Positions 23,395 to 35,260 are shown, counted from the stretch's first letter. The stretch is 64,000 nucleotides of DNA from Pinus tabuliformis (GCA_031772625.1 CM062816.1:1667071385-1667135384), one strand, 5' to 3'. A program made the numbers and translations. Notes: generated from the letters alone by a model not told the origin.

Positions 23395-23596
23395 TTGGCT
23401 AGTCACTTTTTGTAGACACATGTGACATTTTTGGTTTTTTGTACTTATCATTTTTGCCGATCATAAGGTGTTTTTCAACCTATGATCGAAGACGATGTAT
23501 ATTTTTGACACACTCCTATCTATATATATATATCATTATTACCGGCTTATTTTGTTTAACATGTATGATGAAATGTTTTTAAATTTACATTTATGA
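23395..23596. other. Spacer between convergent PMD and second RNase H genes
   Basis: Two hundred bases, AT-rich, with an AT run near 23521-23533. This is where transcripts of the two opposing genes would end. Confidence 0.5.
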
Positions 23597-24040
23597 TTAT
23601 TGCAAATGTCTGTCTAACATTCGAGAAGCAATTGCATCTGCTAATGTATTTAATGACCTTGGAATATGTTGATATTCAATGTAATCAAATTCACGTTCCA
23701 AGAGGCGCACTCTCAAAAATAACCTTAATAACACTGGATTTCTAATGGCATATACTCTATTAAGTTGTAATACAACAAGTTCAGAATCTAACCTCACTAT
23801 CAAACTCCGAATCCCAAATGAAATAGATTCAGATAATAACTCAATCACTGCACTGTATTCTGCAATGTTGTTTGTTGTTTGACTGAGGCTCACTCCATGC
23901 ATAGAGACTAATTCATCAAAGGGCGAATAGATAACCCAAGCTGCGGAAGAGATATTCCGTGTATTACGACAAGCACCATCAGAAAATCCAATGTACGTTT
24001 GGAGAGGCGTCGACATCTGCAATATCAAGAGTAAAACCAA
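23597..24040 (-). CDS. Element D second RNase H (aRNH), Tat-lineage hallmark
   Basis: 147-residue ORF with an RNase H fold separate from pol RNase H. The catalytic acidic residues are all visible: D in GFSDGACRN (about residue 21), E in TTNNIAEYSAV (about 61), D in VRLDSELVVL (about 85) and D in NTLADAIAS (about 137). An additional RNase H of this type is known from Tat/Ogre Ty3/gypsy elements, where it is thought to complement the weakened pol RNase H. It lies about 120 bases downstream of the integrase ORF. It may be translated as part of a longer polyprotein or from a spliced RNA; the sequence does not decide. The ATG is inferred, because the domain begins near residue 15. Confidence 0.88.
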   Translation of the reverse strand: MVLLLILQMSTPLQTYIGFSDGACRNTRNISSAAWVIYSPFDELVSMHGVSLSQTTNNIAEYSAVIELLSESISFGIRSLIVRLDSELVVLQLNRVYAIRNPVLLRLFLRVRLLEREFDYIEYQHIPRSLNTLADAIASRMLDRHLQ

Positions 24041-24156
24041 GATAAGCCAAAATAACGATGAAAAAACACACTCTCTAAGCTAAGCACACTGTCTAAACTA
24101 ACAAACACACCAGCTAGAAAGAAAAAATAACCTAACTAAATCTCCATACCCATCAT

Positions 24157-26115
24157 TTAAGCATAATACCTCTTTAGATAAAGTCCATTTCTGGGCTTAC
24201 CCAAAGAGTCCCCATCAAAATCTACTAGCTCATAGGCCCCTTTTGCTAGCTTTCGCTTGACAATGTAGGGCCCATGCCACATAGGAACGAATTTACCAGC
24301 ACCCAATTTATCGTTAGCTTGATCATATAATAGCACTAGGTCTCCTTCCAAAAAATTACGAGGGGTCACGTTACGATCATACTGAGATTTCATCCTTTTT
24401 GCGTGAGTCTCGATTGCCAATGCAGCGTCACGTCGAGTCTCATCTAATTTAGCTAAGTATAATAGACGCTTCTCTTCTTTGGAAGTAGCTGGAAGTAATT
24501 CGATAGCCATTTGAAGTGATGGGATTTCGCATTCAATGGGCAATACTGCTTCCAAACCATAAACTAGTTGGAAAGGAGTAAACCCTGTTGATGTTTTCAC
24601 TGAGGTTCGGTATGCCCAAAGTGCTGAAAATAACATGTTGTGCCAATTCGACCGATGAATACCAATGATTCGTCGGATCATGATAACAAGAACTTTGTTG
24701 ATGGACTCAACCAAACCGTTTGCTTGGGGATAATAAGGAGTAGAACTATCATGACGCAAACTAAGCTGGCTTGTGAGTTCTGTCATCATAATGTTTCGAA
24801 AATGGCGCCCATGGTCAGTGATTATCGCTTGTGGGACACCAAACCTAGCAATAATATGATTGAATACAAAAATCGCAGCTGTCTTACCGTCAGCCTCGAA
24901 TGTAGGCATCGCCTCGGCCCACTTAGTAAAATAATCAACCGCAAGGATGATATACGCATGCCCCCCGGCCGAGTGAGGGTTACATGTAATAAAGTCGATA
25001 CCCCATTTAGCAAAAGGACCAACGGTAATTATAGGGTGGAGAGGAGCAGGTGGTGCGCGCATCTTGCGATCAAACACTTGACAGTTGTGGCATTTTCGGA
25101 CCGCAATGATACAATCTTTAAACATGGACGGCCAGAAGTAGCCAGCACGCAACACCTTCTGGGCTGTGGCATACCCAGACATATGACCGCCACATGCTCC
25201 AGAATGACAGTCATTCATAACCCTTTCTGCCTCTTCATGAGTTAAGCAACGACGAAAAACCAAGTCCGCCCCACGACGATAAAGAGTATCTCCAATAATT
25301 TTGTACTGTTGGGACTGGAATCGAATTTTTCGGCGTTCCGACTTTGAAGCTTCGGGCCGAAAGGATTGGGTTTGGAGATAGACGATTATATCCCCATACC
25401 ACGGATCTAAAGTGCTGATGAGAAACAGAGATTCGTCCGCAATGGGTTCCTCTACCACAGTTTCCGTGTCAGCACGCGGGAAGTCACACATCAATTCCGC
25501 AAAAACTAAAGATTTCTTAGACTTGGATTTTTCAAACTCCAAGTCGAACTCTTGCAAGATAACAATCCATTTAGAGTACTTGCCCCCTAGCAATTGTTTA
25601 GTCAAAATATAGATCATAGGGTTGCAATCTGAAATAACTGTAGTTTTACGGAGAAGAATGTAATGACGAAAACGCTGGACAGCCTGAACAGCTGCCAGTG
25701 CCAATTTCTCCACATGCGAATATTTTAGCTCAGTGGGATTTAACGTCCTACTAAGATAATATATCACATGTTTCGTGTCGAATTCATATTCCTGTACTAA
25801 GACCATTCCAATAGTGGAATGAGCGGCGGCGAGGTACAAAAAGTAATCCTGGTTGTAGTTGGGAGGATGCAGCAACGGTGCATGGGTCAACGCGTGCTTT
25901 AGCGCATCAAAAGATTTCTGAGCTATCTCATCCCAAGAGAATTGAGCATTTTGTTTCAACAACCGGGTAAAACCCTTGGTAATCTCTACATAGTTAGGAA
26001 TGAATCGGCGTAAAAAGTTCACTTTCCCTTGCAAACTTTGGAGTTGGCGCAAACTCGAAGGAGGAGGCAATTTGATGATAGCTTCGACCTTTGAGGGATC
26101 GACGCGAAGACACAT
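24157..26115 (-). pseudogene. Element D pol, 3' part: RT end, RNase H, integrase
   Basis: 652-codon open frame. It starts at the RT thumb (VDPSKVEAIIKLPPPSS), continues into RNase H (LYLAAAHSTIGMVLVQE near 92-108; EKLALAAVQAVQRF; VISDCNPMIY) and then integrase. Integrase has the HHCC zinc site (H near 301 to CHNC near 340), then GIDFIT (D about 371), ITDHG (D about 431), NGLVES (E about 470) and a C-terminal GPYIVKRKL region. The first RNase H Asp is replaced (A-A-A-H). The ORF itself is intact but out of frame with the upstream RT because of a small deletion. The listed ATG is therefore only the first Met, not a true start. Confidence 0.92.
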
Positions 26116-29100
26116 TTGTGTGGGTTCAACCGTATACGATAATGCCTACACCTCATAAAAATTGCTCGTAAATGGACAAGGTGATCAGCTCGACGTAAAG
26201 AGTGAGCGGGCAAGTCATCGAGATACGGTTGCACAATGTGCTTGATGTCATGAAATGCATAAGACATCGCCCTTTGAAAAGTGGCTCCGGCATTCTTAAG
26301 CCCAAAAGGTAGTTTGCAATAAGCAAATGTCCCCCATGGACAAATGAAAGTCGTTTTTGGTTGATCGGCAGGTAGAATATTGATTTTGTTGTAACCGGAA
26401 AAACCGTCCATAAAGGAAAATATTTCACTGCCGGCACAATCATCAATTATTTGATCGATATAGGGCGTTGGATAGTTGTCTTTGGGACAAGCACGATTGA
26501 TATCCCTATAGTCGATACATATTCTTATTGTTCCCTGCTTCTTGTTAACTGGAACAATATTCGATACCCAATCCATTAACGGGATCGGATAAATGAAACC
26601 TGCTTTCAACAGCTTCTCAACTTCTGCTTTAATTGCAGCCGCTTTCCGAGGGTGGATCTGACGCAGACGTTGCCGAACGGGTTTAGCGTCCGGGTAAGTC
26701 TTGATCTCATGAACAACAATGGAGGGATCAATTCCTAGCATTTCCTCATAGGACCAGGCAAACACGTCGCGGAATTCTTGAAATAGGGCCTTGTATGTTT
26801 GAATTTCGTCATCTGAACACGAGGCACCTATATGAATGTGTTCAACAATTCCAGGCTTCACTGAAATGTCAATGGGAATAGTGCGAGAAACATTTCCCAA
26901 ATTCAGCTCTGAATCAGGATGTTTCATTGGACTCTGAGCGTCTTTGACATATTCAGCTGTAAAAATTGACGAGAAATCGTTTTCAAAACGATCATCCTCA
27001 GGTAAAAACGAAGATCTATGATGGAGATCTTCCCATGGTAAATCGTCTATGCACAGGACTTCACAAAGTTGCTCGTCAGATGACACAACTTCGGGAAATG
27101 TTATTAACTCCGAGGATGATGCGAAAAGGGATTCCTCGCGGACCACATTCATTTGGTCAATTTGGGTTGAACTTGAGTCGGAAAAAGACTGCACGGCCTC
27201 ATAAGCAATTTCATATGGACTCAAAGGCATTGCATTACCGAATGAGTCTATCTCAGATTCAGATGGGACAATCCAAGGATCATCATAAATAATAGTGTCT
27301 GAAGTAATCATATGAATGGATGCGAATGAAGGGTCTGCATTGATCAGAGGAAAAGGAAAAGTTCCCAGTAGACCAGAATCTTTAACTAATCCTACACCAA
27401 CATCCTTATAAGGGATAGTCGTTTTACCGACATGCTGGATAGTCTCTGAAGAGGCTGGGTCGGATGAAAAATAAGCCAGCTGGTCTATTGTCACAATCTT
27501 GCCATTATGTGGAAACTTTATGACTCTGAAGACCAATGAAACGACCGTCGTCATAGCGTAAGACCAACTTCGACCCAAAAGAAGGTTGTAGTCTAGAGGG
27601 GCATCAACCACCTCCACATCTAGACTAACGGTTTTTCCTTCAACCCCTATAGGCAAATCCTGTAAAATGCCAAACGGATGGAACCCACGGCCATCAAAGG
27701 CCTTAAGAATTGTCGGGGATTGGTTCAGCGAAGGAGAACCAAGCGATCTCCAACACTGAATCGACATAATACACGTGGAAGCTCCTTCATCAATTACAGT
27801 CCGATGAATAGGCCTGTTTTTTACTATCACTGGAATCTGGAAAGCCATCTGATGAGGGAGACGTGGTGTACTATTTTCTAGATCAAAGATTATCAGGGTC
27901 GGGTCCTGAACATCAACAGCTCCTATAGCCGACAAAAGTAATTTTCGTTGTGCTGGGCATGATTGCAGCACTTCTAAAGCCGACATTGCTGAGGGTGAAA
28001 CAGCTAAATCCTCAATAATGTTGTAATTCTGAGCCGCTCTCGCATGTGGATTGAAAGAAAACCTTCGAAGTACACCCTTGGTGGGCGGTTTTATTACTAA
28101 GTCAGGGTTAGGTTTCTCGATCTGTAGTGGATCGGAACCGGGAGCTGAGGTTGATGGATTTGAACGAGAAGATTTTGCTTCTTTCGATCCATCAACAGGA
28201 CTTTTACTACCATAATCGTGAGATCGAGTCGCAATCCTTACATGAGACATCATCAATATGGGTTCTTCAGTGGCACTCGAGGAAGAACCTATCATCTTAC
28301 TCTCCTGCTTTGGAAATGGATCTTTCAAAACAGCAGGAGTTGAGGAACCTTTGACAATTTTCACAACCTCGGCCCGATGGGGGCAATCTCTTGTAAAATG
28401 ATCCTCTTCACAAATAAGACAAGGATATCGAGGTTTGCGTTTTTCGTCATTGGATTCCGACTTTTCTGTTTTCTCCTTTGGAGTCTTGTCTGCTTTACCC
28501 TTCTTCTTACCCTTCTTCTTCCCACCATTTTTTGATTTAGCCGTAGATGACTCTACAGCGTGAATATCGGCGGAAATTTCAAGAGAAGACTCTCCTGTCG
28601 GGGAATCTGGTAAGGTTATAATGGGCAAAGAATTCTTTGAAGATTTCTTCTTACTTTTAGTATTTACCAAACCAATCATGCCATCAGCAACATGAGATCC
28701 CGAAGGAGCAGCAACGATTTGATTTGACTTTGGAAGATCTGGGATCTTTTCATGTAACGTACCTGACTGAGTGTAAACTAAGTCAAGGTACTGCGCTTGA
28801 GAAATTACTTGCTCTTCAGTAACTACTCCGGCCTTAGCTACATCTTCAGTAATCTTCGGTAATAATGATTTAACAAACCATTCAGCTAAGATTTGGTCCG
28901 GAATAAAAACTTTCACTAATCGCCATCGACGTCTCCATTCATGGATATGATCGGAAATATAAGTGGACGTCGACTGTTTTAGTGAAGTTAGTAGTTCCGT
29001 GCCATTATCATACCTGACCGGCAACTGAAAATGAGTTAGGAACGAGGTAGCTAACTGACTAAAATTGTAAAAAGAGGCCCGTGGTAACTCAATGTACCAC

Positions 29101-31214
29101 TTGGCCACGAGACCAATGAGCGTACGCTGGAAAAGACGTAAGCGGATCAAATCATCTGAGATGGAATTTGAAGCACACCAGAGGTGGTAAGTCATCACAT
29201 GATTGGACGGATCCTCTCCAGACTTACCTTCGAACTTGGGTATATCGCTGGGCAACTTATTTGGCATTGGCGGCCAGAACGGAAGATATTGTATTGGATC
29301 GTTCGTTAGGCGCGACAAGTCTGGTAAATCCAAAGTTGCGATAAACGGTAATTGCCGATTAGGATCCCTAAAACTTTGGGTCACAAGACCAGTCCCAGGA
29401 GGAGGATATCCAGGATAACTTGGAACAGGAATCGCATTCGGGATATTATATCCTCCTGGAAAACCAGGATTAACCGGACCGTACTGGGGTTGCTGAGGTT
29501 GTTGATAAGTGTACCCAGGATACGGTTGATACTAGTGAACCGGTTGTTGGACAGCAGGCCCGTATTGGTACTGTCCCTGGTACGGTTGATAAATGAATTG
29601 TGGTTGACTAGTAACAACCGTACTTAAACCAGGCTGTCCTACAGGCATCTGAACCGTAGTTTGAATCGTAGATCCAGACAATGGTAAAGATGTCTGAGGA
29701 GTAGTTGCAGAGACAGTAGAAACCGGAGCTGTCGATACTCCAGAAGTAAGTGTGGTGGAAGGAGCAGATGTTGCGGTAGTTGCAGCAGTCGTTTGAGATG
29801 GAGTACTAGGTGCAATTGGCGACTGAGTAACTACCGAAGGTACAGAAGTTTGAACATTAGACTGGACTGGTTGCTGGGATGGACCAGCAACTAAGGATTG
29901 TCCAGCTTGAGATGACAACTGTACGTTTGGCTGCAACACTTGTTGACCTTGCGATGGATTCCACACTATGTTCATTCCAGGGTATTGACCCATGACAGGT
30001 TGAGGATATTGAGATCCATAACCGGATTGAGGATAGGATTGATAACTGAAAGGCACAGTTCCCGTACCTTGAACATACGACTGACCTTGAGGTGGTTGAT
30101 AACCTTGACTCGAGTATTGACCTTGAAGTTGATACCCTTGAGGTAAATACTGATACTGGGGTTGACCTTGACCTTGAGGTTGATACCCTTGAGGTAAATA
30201 TTGATACTGAGGTTGACCCTGGGGTACATATTGAGGCTGGGGTTGACCTTGAGGAATGTATTGTACTATGGGTACATACTGTCCTTGAGGTTGCCCCCCA
30301 GACGCAACTTGTGTACCTTGAGGTTGCCCCCCAGGCGTTACTTGAGGCTGACCCCCAGGCGGTAATTGGCCACCTTGAGGTTGAGAACCGGGAACTGAAC
30401 CTGACATCATATAAATGTCTCCTACACCCAACGGTCTATTACCATTGTTTCCAGCTAATAACCCATGTTCAACGGGTTGAGGAGATGCGCCCGCAAAAGT
30501 ACCAGACAATGACTGATACCCAGAGGGAACAGAAGGACCGCCGTACAAGAAAGATTCAGGAGATTGAGTGAATACGGACGACTGACCAGACATATTTACA
30601 GGAGAATAAATACCTCCAAGTGGAAAAGGAGTTCGAGGTGGAGAAAAACTTATCCCTGAGTTGTCTAAATAATTGGTTAACGAAAGGTACCAAGTAGTAC
30701 TTCTAGGAGGACTGTAAAAGATAGATTCACGCTCCCTTAGATCAATAGTAGGTTGATCTTCAAGGATAGATACGCCTAATTCTTCCTCTGGAGCAAGTTC
30801 TTCAATAGCTATCAAACCAACAGGAAGATTTTCGGTGATGACTCTTTCTACCCTAGGTGAATCTGGTGCACTAGAAGTTGGAGTAACAGGTTCAGATACT
30901 TCAGGTTCTTCGCCTATATCCCTAGTAGATGAAAAACTACCAGCAAGCTCGGAAACTGCAACTGCTTCAGGATTATAACCTGTTTCTAGACCTTGGTAAT
31001 CTGGATGGACTACCAACGACAATTCTCCTTCTTCAGGTGAACCTACTTTACTGCCACTAGGAGTTACAAGGACCTTTAAACCTTCGTAATGACTTGGGAC
31101 GTCTTGAGGAGGTTCACCCCAAAGTCTACGGGATTTCCTCAACAATTCGGCCACGGAAACAACCTCAGGAGACTTGCCCCGAAGTCGATGGGACTGTCTC
31201 GGTAATTCCACCAC
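26019..31214 (-). pseudogene. Element D gag-protease-RT ORF with a Q/P-rich N-terminal extension, one TAG
   Basis: One frame from 31214 to 26019, interrupted by a single TAG at 29532-29534. The first 560 codons are acidic, then extremely Q, P, G and Y rich, with 17-residue repeats. The same composition continues past the TAG, so the stop is probably a mutation. Gag follows (about residues 40-200 of the 29384-26019 segment, IPKFEGKSGEDPSNHV to WRRRWRLVK), a zinc knuckle CX2CX3HX4C (about 322-334), a protease box with D-E-G (VIDEGASTCIMS, about 528) and RT with CIDYRDINRACPKD, LPFGLKNAGATFQ and YLDD (1054-1057). After NPHKCVF the frame is lost where about 50 bases of RT appear deleted. Overlap with the next ORF is 97 bases. 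Confidence 0.93.
30080..30400. repeat. Minisatellite-like coding repeats in element D Q/P-rich region
   Basis: A 51-base unit encoding QPQYQYLPQGYQPQGQG occurs twice in tandem (starts near 30123 and 30174), flanked by shorter PQG, PQGQ and GGQPQ repeats. The length is a multiple of three, so the frame is kept. Confidence 0.8.
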
Positions 31215-33225
31215 AGTTAAAAACTTTTAACTACTGCACACGCAAACAAAGTAAAATCTCAAAGTAAACCACCTAAAGTCTCTAAAGAACCAAACAAATT
31301 TGAATCACACGCCTAAAGAATCTAGGGCGTCAAACCATGCACAAACAGTAGCCTTCCGGACCAAAAACACTAGTTGGAGATGAAACCCAACATCGTCGAA
31401 TTCAGTACAGAAGTGGAGGGTGGAACAGTTACCCCGGCAACCTACTTAATGAATAGACCGGCACAAGTTCCTCCACTTTAACCGTCTCGAGTGAAGTGAA
31501 CCCCCCGGAAAATCCAAGTGAGTCTAGCCGACGTCTGCTCCAGGTACAGTGGGATCTTCCCTCCACCGTCACCTCGGTAGAATCCTAAAGATAATGGTCA
31601 CTAAGGTTACCAACAGCAACAAATGCACCTGGGGGAACAGTCTACACTCCGACAGCACGCAAGGGCAGAGTATCAAGCTCAATCCCCTTGTCGGCTCCTT
31701 GACAATAATTCAAGGTTTACCGACAAGTGACCCCTGGCTCCTCGACAATGGTTAATCCGAGGTTTACCGTTTGTAATACGTGCGTGTCTGGTGTCGTTCC
31801 CAACGAGGGAGGATTGATCCCCTCACTGGTTCGGACACGAGCTCGTGCTTCTCCTTTAAGAGGAGCTTTCCCAAAGTACAAATGAAACAGTTGGATTTAT
31901 CCTACCACAAGATGAGCTACTTGTTTGGTTTTGCTGTCTTGGAGAGTTAATTACTCTCCTACTCCAAGACACTAGCCTGATCTATATTGGTGTTTTAGAG
32001 CCCTAGTAAATAAAAGTTACTAAGTTGATTTTACTTTAAGCGTTAATTTTATGGCTTTTTTAAGACAAAAGGTAGTGGAGATGAAACTGGTGGTGTGTAG
32101 ACTCGACCGAAATCCACTAAAAAGATGCACTTAGGATGATTTACACTAATTTTTCCTTTTTCAATGAATTTCCTAGCTAAGAGAGTTGGAGAATGCAAAT
32201 TCGAAATAAAAACAACTTTCTTGGCAATGAAAACAAAGAAACAAACTCTTTTTCTTTTCAAAACATACGACACATGACCACTATTCACTTCACGAAAATT
32301 CCTTTTCTTTCAAAGACACAAATGCTACCAAAGCAAACTTTCTTCCAAAAGATATTTTTGTATTTTTTCCTAATTAATAAAGCATGTAAAACTTACTTTA
32401 ACAAAAATCAAAGTTAAAAAAGCTATGGCAATCAAATCAACTCAATTTCACTCAAAAGCAAATCTAAGAGAAATAAATATAAAAGTAAATCTAACGAGTT
32501 AAAAGCTTACTAAAGATGATTCCTGGATGTTTTACTCAGTCAAAATGTAACTAAGGACTAGTGAATGCAGAACCAAAAACTAGTCAAAACAAAAAATCAA
32601 AATCTTTTTGTTCTTTTCTCAAGAATAAAATTCAAAGTTCAAATAACAAACTTTTCGAGATTTGCAAAGAGAAGACACAAAGGTAGGTCTCTCACAAGGG
32701 TGATTTCTATGACAAGCCCGACTCCTAAGAGGACTGAACAAAACCAGGGAGATCCAAAGTTTGACAACCTCTAACGCCAAAGTCACTACAGGACCAGTTA
32801 AAAATCAAACCCTAAGGCAAAATCCCTATGAATTTTACTAAAACCCTCGACACTAACGGAACAAGATTAGGTGAAGATCTATGGCAGAAAACTAATGGAT
32901 CTGGGCAGAAAAACAAATTAAAAACAAAAAGTAAAAGGCAAAAAAGAAGGAAAATGAAATTTTCTTAGTTTTGACAGGGGTACGCAGGCGACCTGTTTGC
33001 ACAGGTGCGGGTACGCTCTGTGCACAAAGCGACAGTGCGTACAGGTACGCACTGTGCTACACTCAGAGGCTGCGTACTTCGAGCAAAACAAAGAAAAACT
33101 AAAAACTAATTTAACCCTAAGCTAGCCCACCCAAACACACAGTCAGACAGCCAAAAATCAGAAAACAAATAACTTTTCTCAGATCAAAAGTTCATACAAA
33201 GGAAAAAACATTCACATTAATGGAT
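31215..33225 (-). other. Element D 5' leader
   Basis: Two kilobases between the primer site and the first ORF. No coding motif. The GTACGCA-rich cluster at 32976-33080 lies close to the primer site. Confidence 0.75.
33032..33055. other. Perfect 11-bp inverted repeat with 2-base loop in element D leader
   Basis: ACAGTGCGTAC (33032-33042) and GTACGCACTGT (33045-33055) are perfect reverse complements separated by AG. Nearby 32984-33015 has further short inverted words (ACCTG...CAGGT). It lies about 170 bases downstream of the primer site in the transcript direction. Confidence 0.92.
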
Positions 33226-33243
33226 TCCCCAGTGGAGTCGCCA
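33226..33243 (-). other. Element D primer binding site
   Basis: TGGCGACTCCACTGGGGA on the minus strand, three bases inside the 5' LTR. This TGGCGAC...GGGGA form is typical of Tat/Ogre elements and differs from the iMet site used by elements A, B and E. Confidence 0.9.
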
Positions 33244-33246
33244 TTT

Positions 33247-34295
33247 TGTCATGCGGAAAGAGTCGTTAGTGCGGACACAACCGACCTCCCTAGAAGCAAA
33301 AGCTTTCTAGTGACAAACAAGACAAATAAAGCTACTTTTCTCTAAACATGCATTGCAATTACAAGTAATCAGGGGATCTTTAACATACCTCTAGTCCAAC
33401 ACTTTGTAGTAGTCCAGCCTCGCCAATCCGAATGAGCTCCTCCTTCTCTTCAAAACCTGCATTCACTAACAAGCCAAAAGATTAAATAGCACCTGATAAA
33501 CTCATATAACAATACATATCTATCATATGGACCAAGGAGTATATGAAACAAACCATGAATAACAATCTATTGAGAAAAATAAGTTCATTTGCATTAAAAG
33601 GTAACAAAAGGAACCATTACAACCTGAGCCTTGGTGTTGTGCAAGTCCCTCCTAGGGTCCAGCAAGAGTTTTCCTTTACTTTGATCAGCTCACCCACTCT
33701 CAAATAAGGCTAGGAAAGGATGGGAATCTCTCCTCTCAAGCTTTACAAGGGAGTCCTAATTCCAGCAGCATCTACCCTTAGGAATGTTCAGCTTTCAACC
33801 TCCCTCCCTTTGGCCCAATGCCTATATTTATAGTGCTCTAGAGGAATTTATTCAGGTCCACCATCAATGGGATAAGCCCCTCTTTGGATGGGATAGCTCC
33901 CCTCTTGATGGGATAAGTTCCTCTTTGGTAGGGATACATGAACCATCTGGAGGCGCTCCATACACGTCAAACAAGCTTCTAGAAGGCTCTAAAAATGACC
34001 ACAAGTAACTTTTTGGAGTGAAACTTGCACCTTTTGACCTTTACAGGAGTACGCACCCATTGCTTTACATACAGAGCGTACAAGTACGCAGGTATTGTGA
34101 ACTTGGAGTGCATACACGCAGGTAAGGCTAAGAGAAACTGCGTACCCAGAGATATATAGATTTTTAATGACTTTCTCTCTTTCTTGAAGTTTGACATGGA
34201 GAGCAGAGGTATGAGGCTTGCCAAGGAGGATAGTATGACAGTTGATGGAGCCATACTAACTGCAAATAGTCATGGTGACAAATTTTAGTGTAACA
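33247..34295 (-). repeat. Element D 5' LTR
   Basis: 1049 bp, same ends and internal order as 18898-19946. Carries the GCGTACAAGTACGC palindrome at 34076-34089, upstream of the TATA-like box in the transcript direction. Confidence 0.97.
33822..33832 (-). promoter_or_regulatory. Candidate TATA box of element D 5' LTR
   Basis: TATAAATATAG on the minus strand, mid-LTR. The partner LTR has TATAAATACAG. Transcription would start about 30 bases toward lower coordinates. Confidence 0.6.
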
Positions 34296-34300
34296 CTTCT
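34296..34300. repeat. Target site duplication of element D, right copy (CTTCT)
   Basis: Pairs with 18893-18897. Sequence after it (TTTAGAGGCA) continues the interrupted LTR of element C. Confidence 0.97.
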
Positions 34301-35092
34301 TTTAGAGGCAGGTTGTTTGGATGCCTAGTTTTCAGCTCTATGTTTGGAATCAGTTCAAACTGCTCCTAGAAGGAGGAGCTCGACCCCTAGAGGCTAGGAG
34401 ATGGGTTGGCATGGTCTATATTATGTATAATTTCAGTCAGTAGCAGGGGTTGGACTCTTGGGAAAATCTTGACACTCTATTGTACATTCACTTCTGCATT
34501 TTTGGCAAAGGAAAGACCAGGGTTTTGCAGCACTGTTTGGGATCCATGTGGCTTTATGTGTTGATGGTGTGCTTCTTTCAGTATTTGTAAGTTGTTATGT
34601 GTAGCATTTTCCTTCTCTCATCTTTTGCAATTGAACAAATGAAGTGTTAAGGTAGAATCCATAGATTATTATGCTCTGCCTTTGAATTTGTTCGATTTTC
34701 CATGTTTTCATCTGTTTAAGGAGAATCCTTGAAAGCTTCTTGCTCTCCTTAGCTTCTCACCAGTCAGATCTAGCCATTCATTCTCTCTAAAAGCATCAAG
34801 ATGATCACCTACCTTGTCCCAAATAGACCTCTACAAAAACTGTGTCTCATCCCCGCACCCAAAATTGCCTTTCCCTTTGATTCAACAAAAACCTCAAACT
34901 CCTTGTACTTCATACCTAGCCTAAGATCAATTGCAAATTTAGTCATCTTGAGCCTCATCGATTACCTTTTGCCGAGATTGACCTGGAGAGAGCCCTCTCC
35001 TATCCTCGTAGGGCTAGCTATGAGGATGAGCGTGGTTTGATGTGGACCTAGAACCTTGTCTTTTCGGCCTGAGACAAATCTAGGCTCTAACA
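34301..35092 (+). repeat. Element C 5' LTR, second part (after element D)
   Basis: Matches the last part of the intact LTR (about 40251-41048) and ends with CTCTAACA, directly before the primer site. The intact LTR has a small extra block (AAAAAATAAACCTC) near 40838 that is absent here. Confidence 0.95.
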
Positions 35093-35095
35093 TAG

Positions 35096-35113
35096 TGGCG
35101 ACCATACTGGGGA
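35096..35113 (+). other. Element C primer binding site
   Basis: TGGCGACCATACTGGGGA, three bases inside the LTR. It matches element D's site at 15 of 18 bases, suggesting use of the same tRNA class. Confidence 0.85.
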
Positions 35114-35260
35114 TAACATGGTTTGCTTGTTGATGTCATTTGTTTTATAAGAACAGATGGAGCCTGAATATTAGCCAGGTAGCCTTCGAAACTCTTTTGC
35201 TTTGCATTAGCAGAAGTAGATAAACGTTGCTTCAGTCAATCTCCGGTCTAGCTTGTAAAC

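Larger units (their letters stand above)
18898..34295 (-). mobile_element. Element D: full-length Tat/Ogre-lineage Ty3/gypsy retrotransposon, minus strand, with antisense PMD gene
   Basis: 15,398 bp with identical-length 1049-bp LTRs and perfect CTTCT duplications. The primer site TGGCGACTCCACTGGGGA and the polypurine tract place it on the minus strand. From 5' to 3' it has a 2-kb leader, a Q/P-rich ORF continuous with gag-protease-RT, an RNase H-integrase ORF, a second separate RNase H and then, antisense, a plant mobile domain gene. The second RNase H and the long 3' region with tandem repeats are hallmarks of the Tat branch. I count about 13 differences between the LTRs, so it is the youngest insertion here. 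TAG stops and an RT deletion have disabled it. Confidence 0.96.

Noticed and set aside
24640-25245. 201-codon plus-strand ORF
   Set aside because: It lies antisense to the well-supported integrase region of element D and shows no motif.
26019-26115. Programmed frameshift between RT and RNase H-integrase of element D
   Set aside because: Conserved RT residues are missing at the junction, so a deletion explains it better.
29532-29534. TAG as a programmed readthrough site between ORF1 and gag
   Set aside because: The Q/P/Y-rich text continues unchanged after the stop and no readthrough context is known here; a CAG to TAG change is simpler. Sister copies could overturn this.
19947-34295. CRISPR-like arrays in the palindrome-rich parts of element D
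   Set aside because: No regular repeat-spacer structure, and this is a plant nuclear element.
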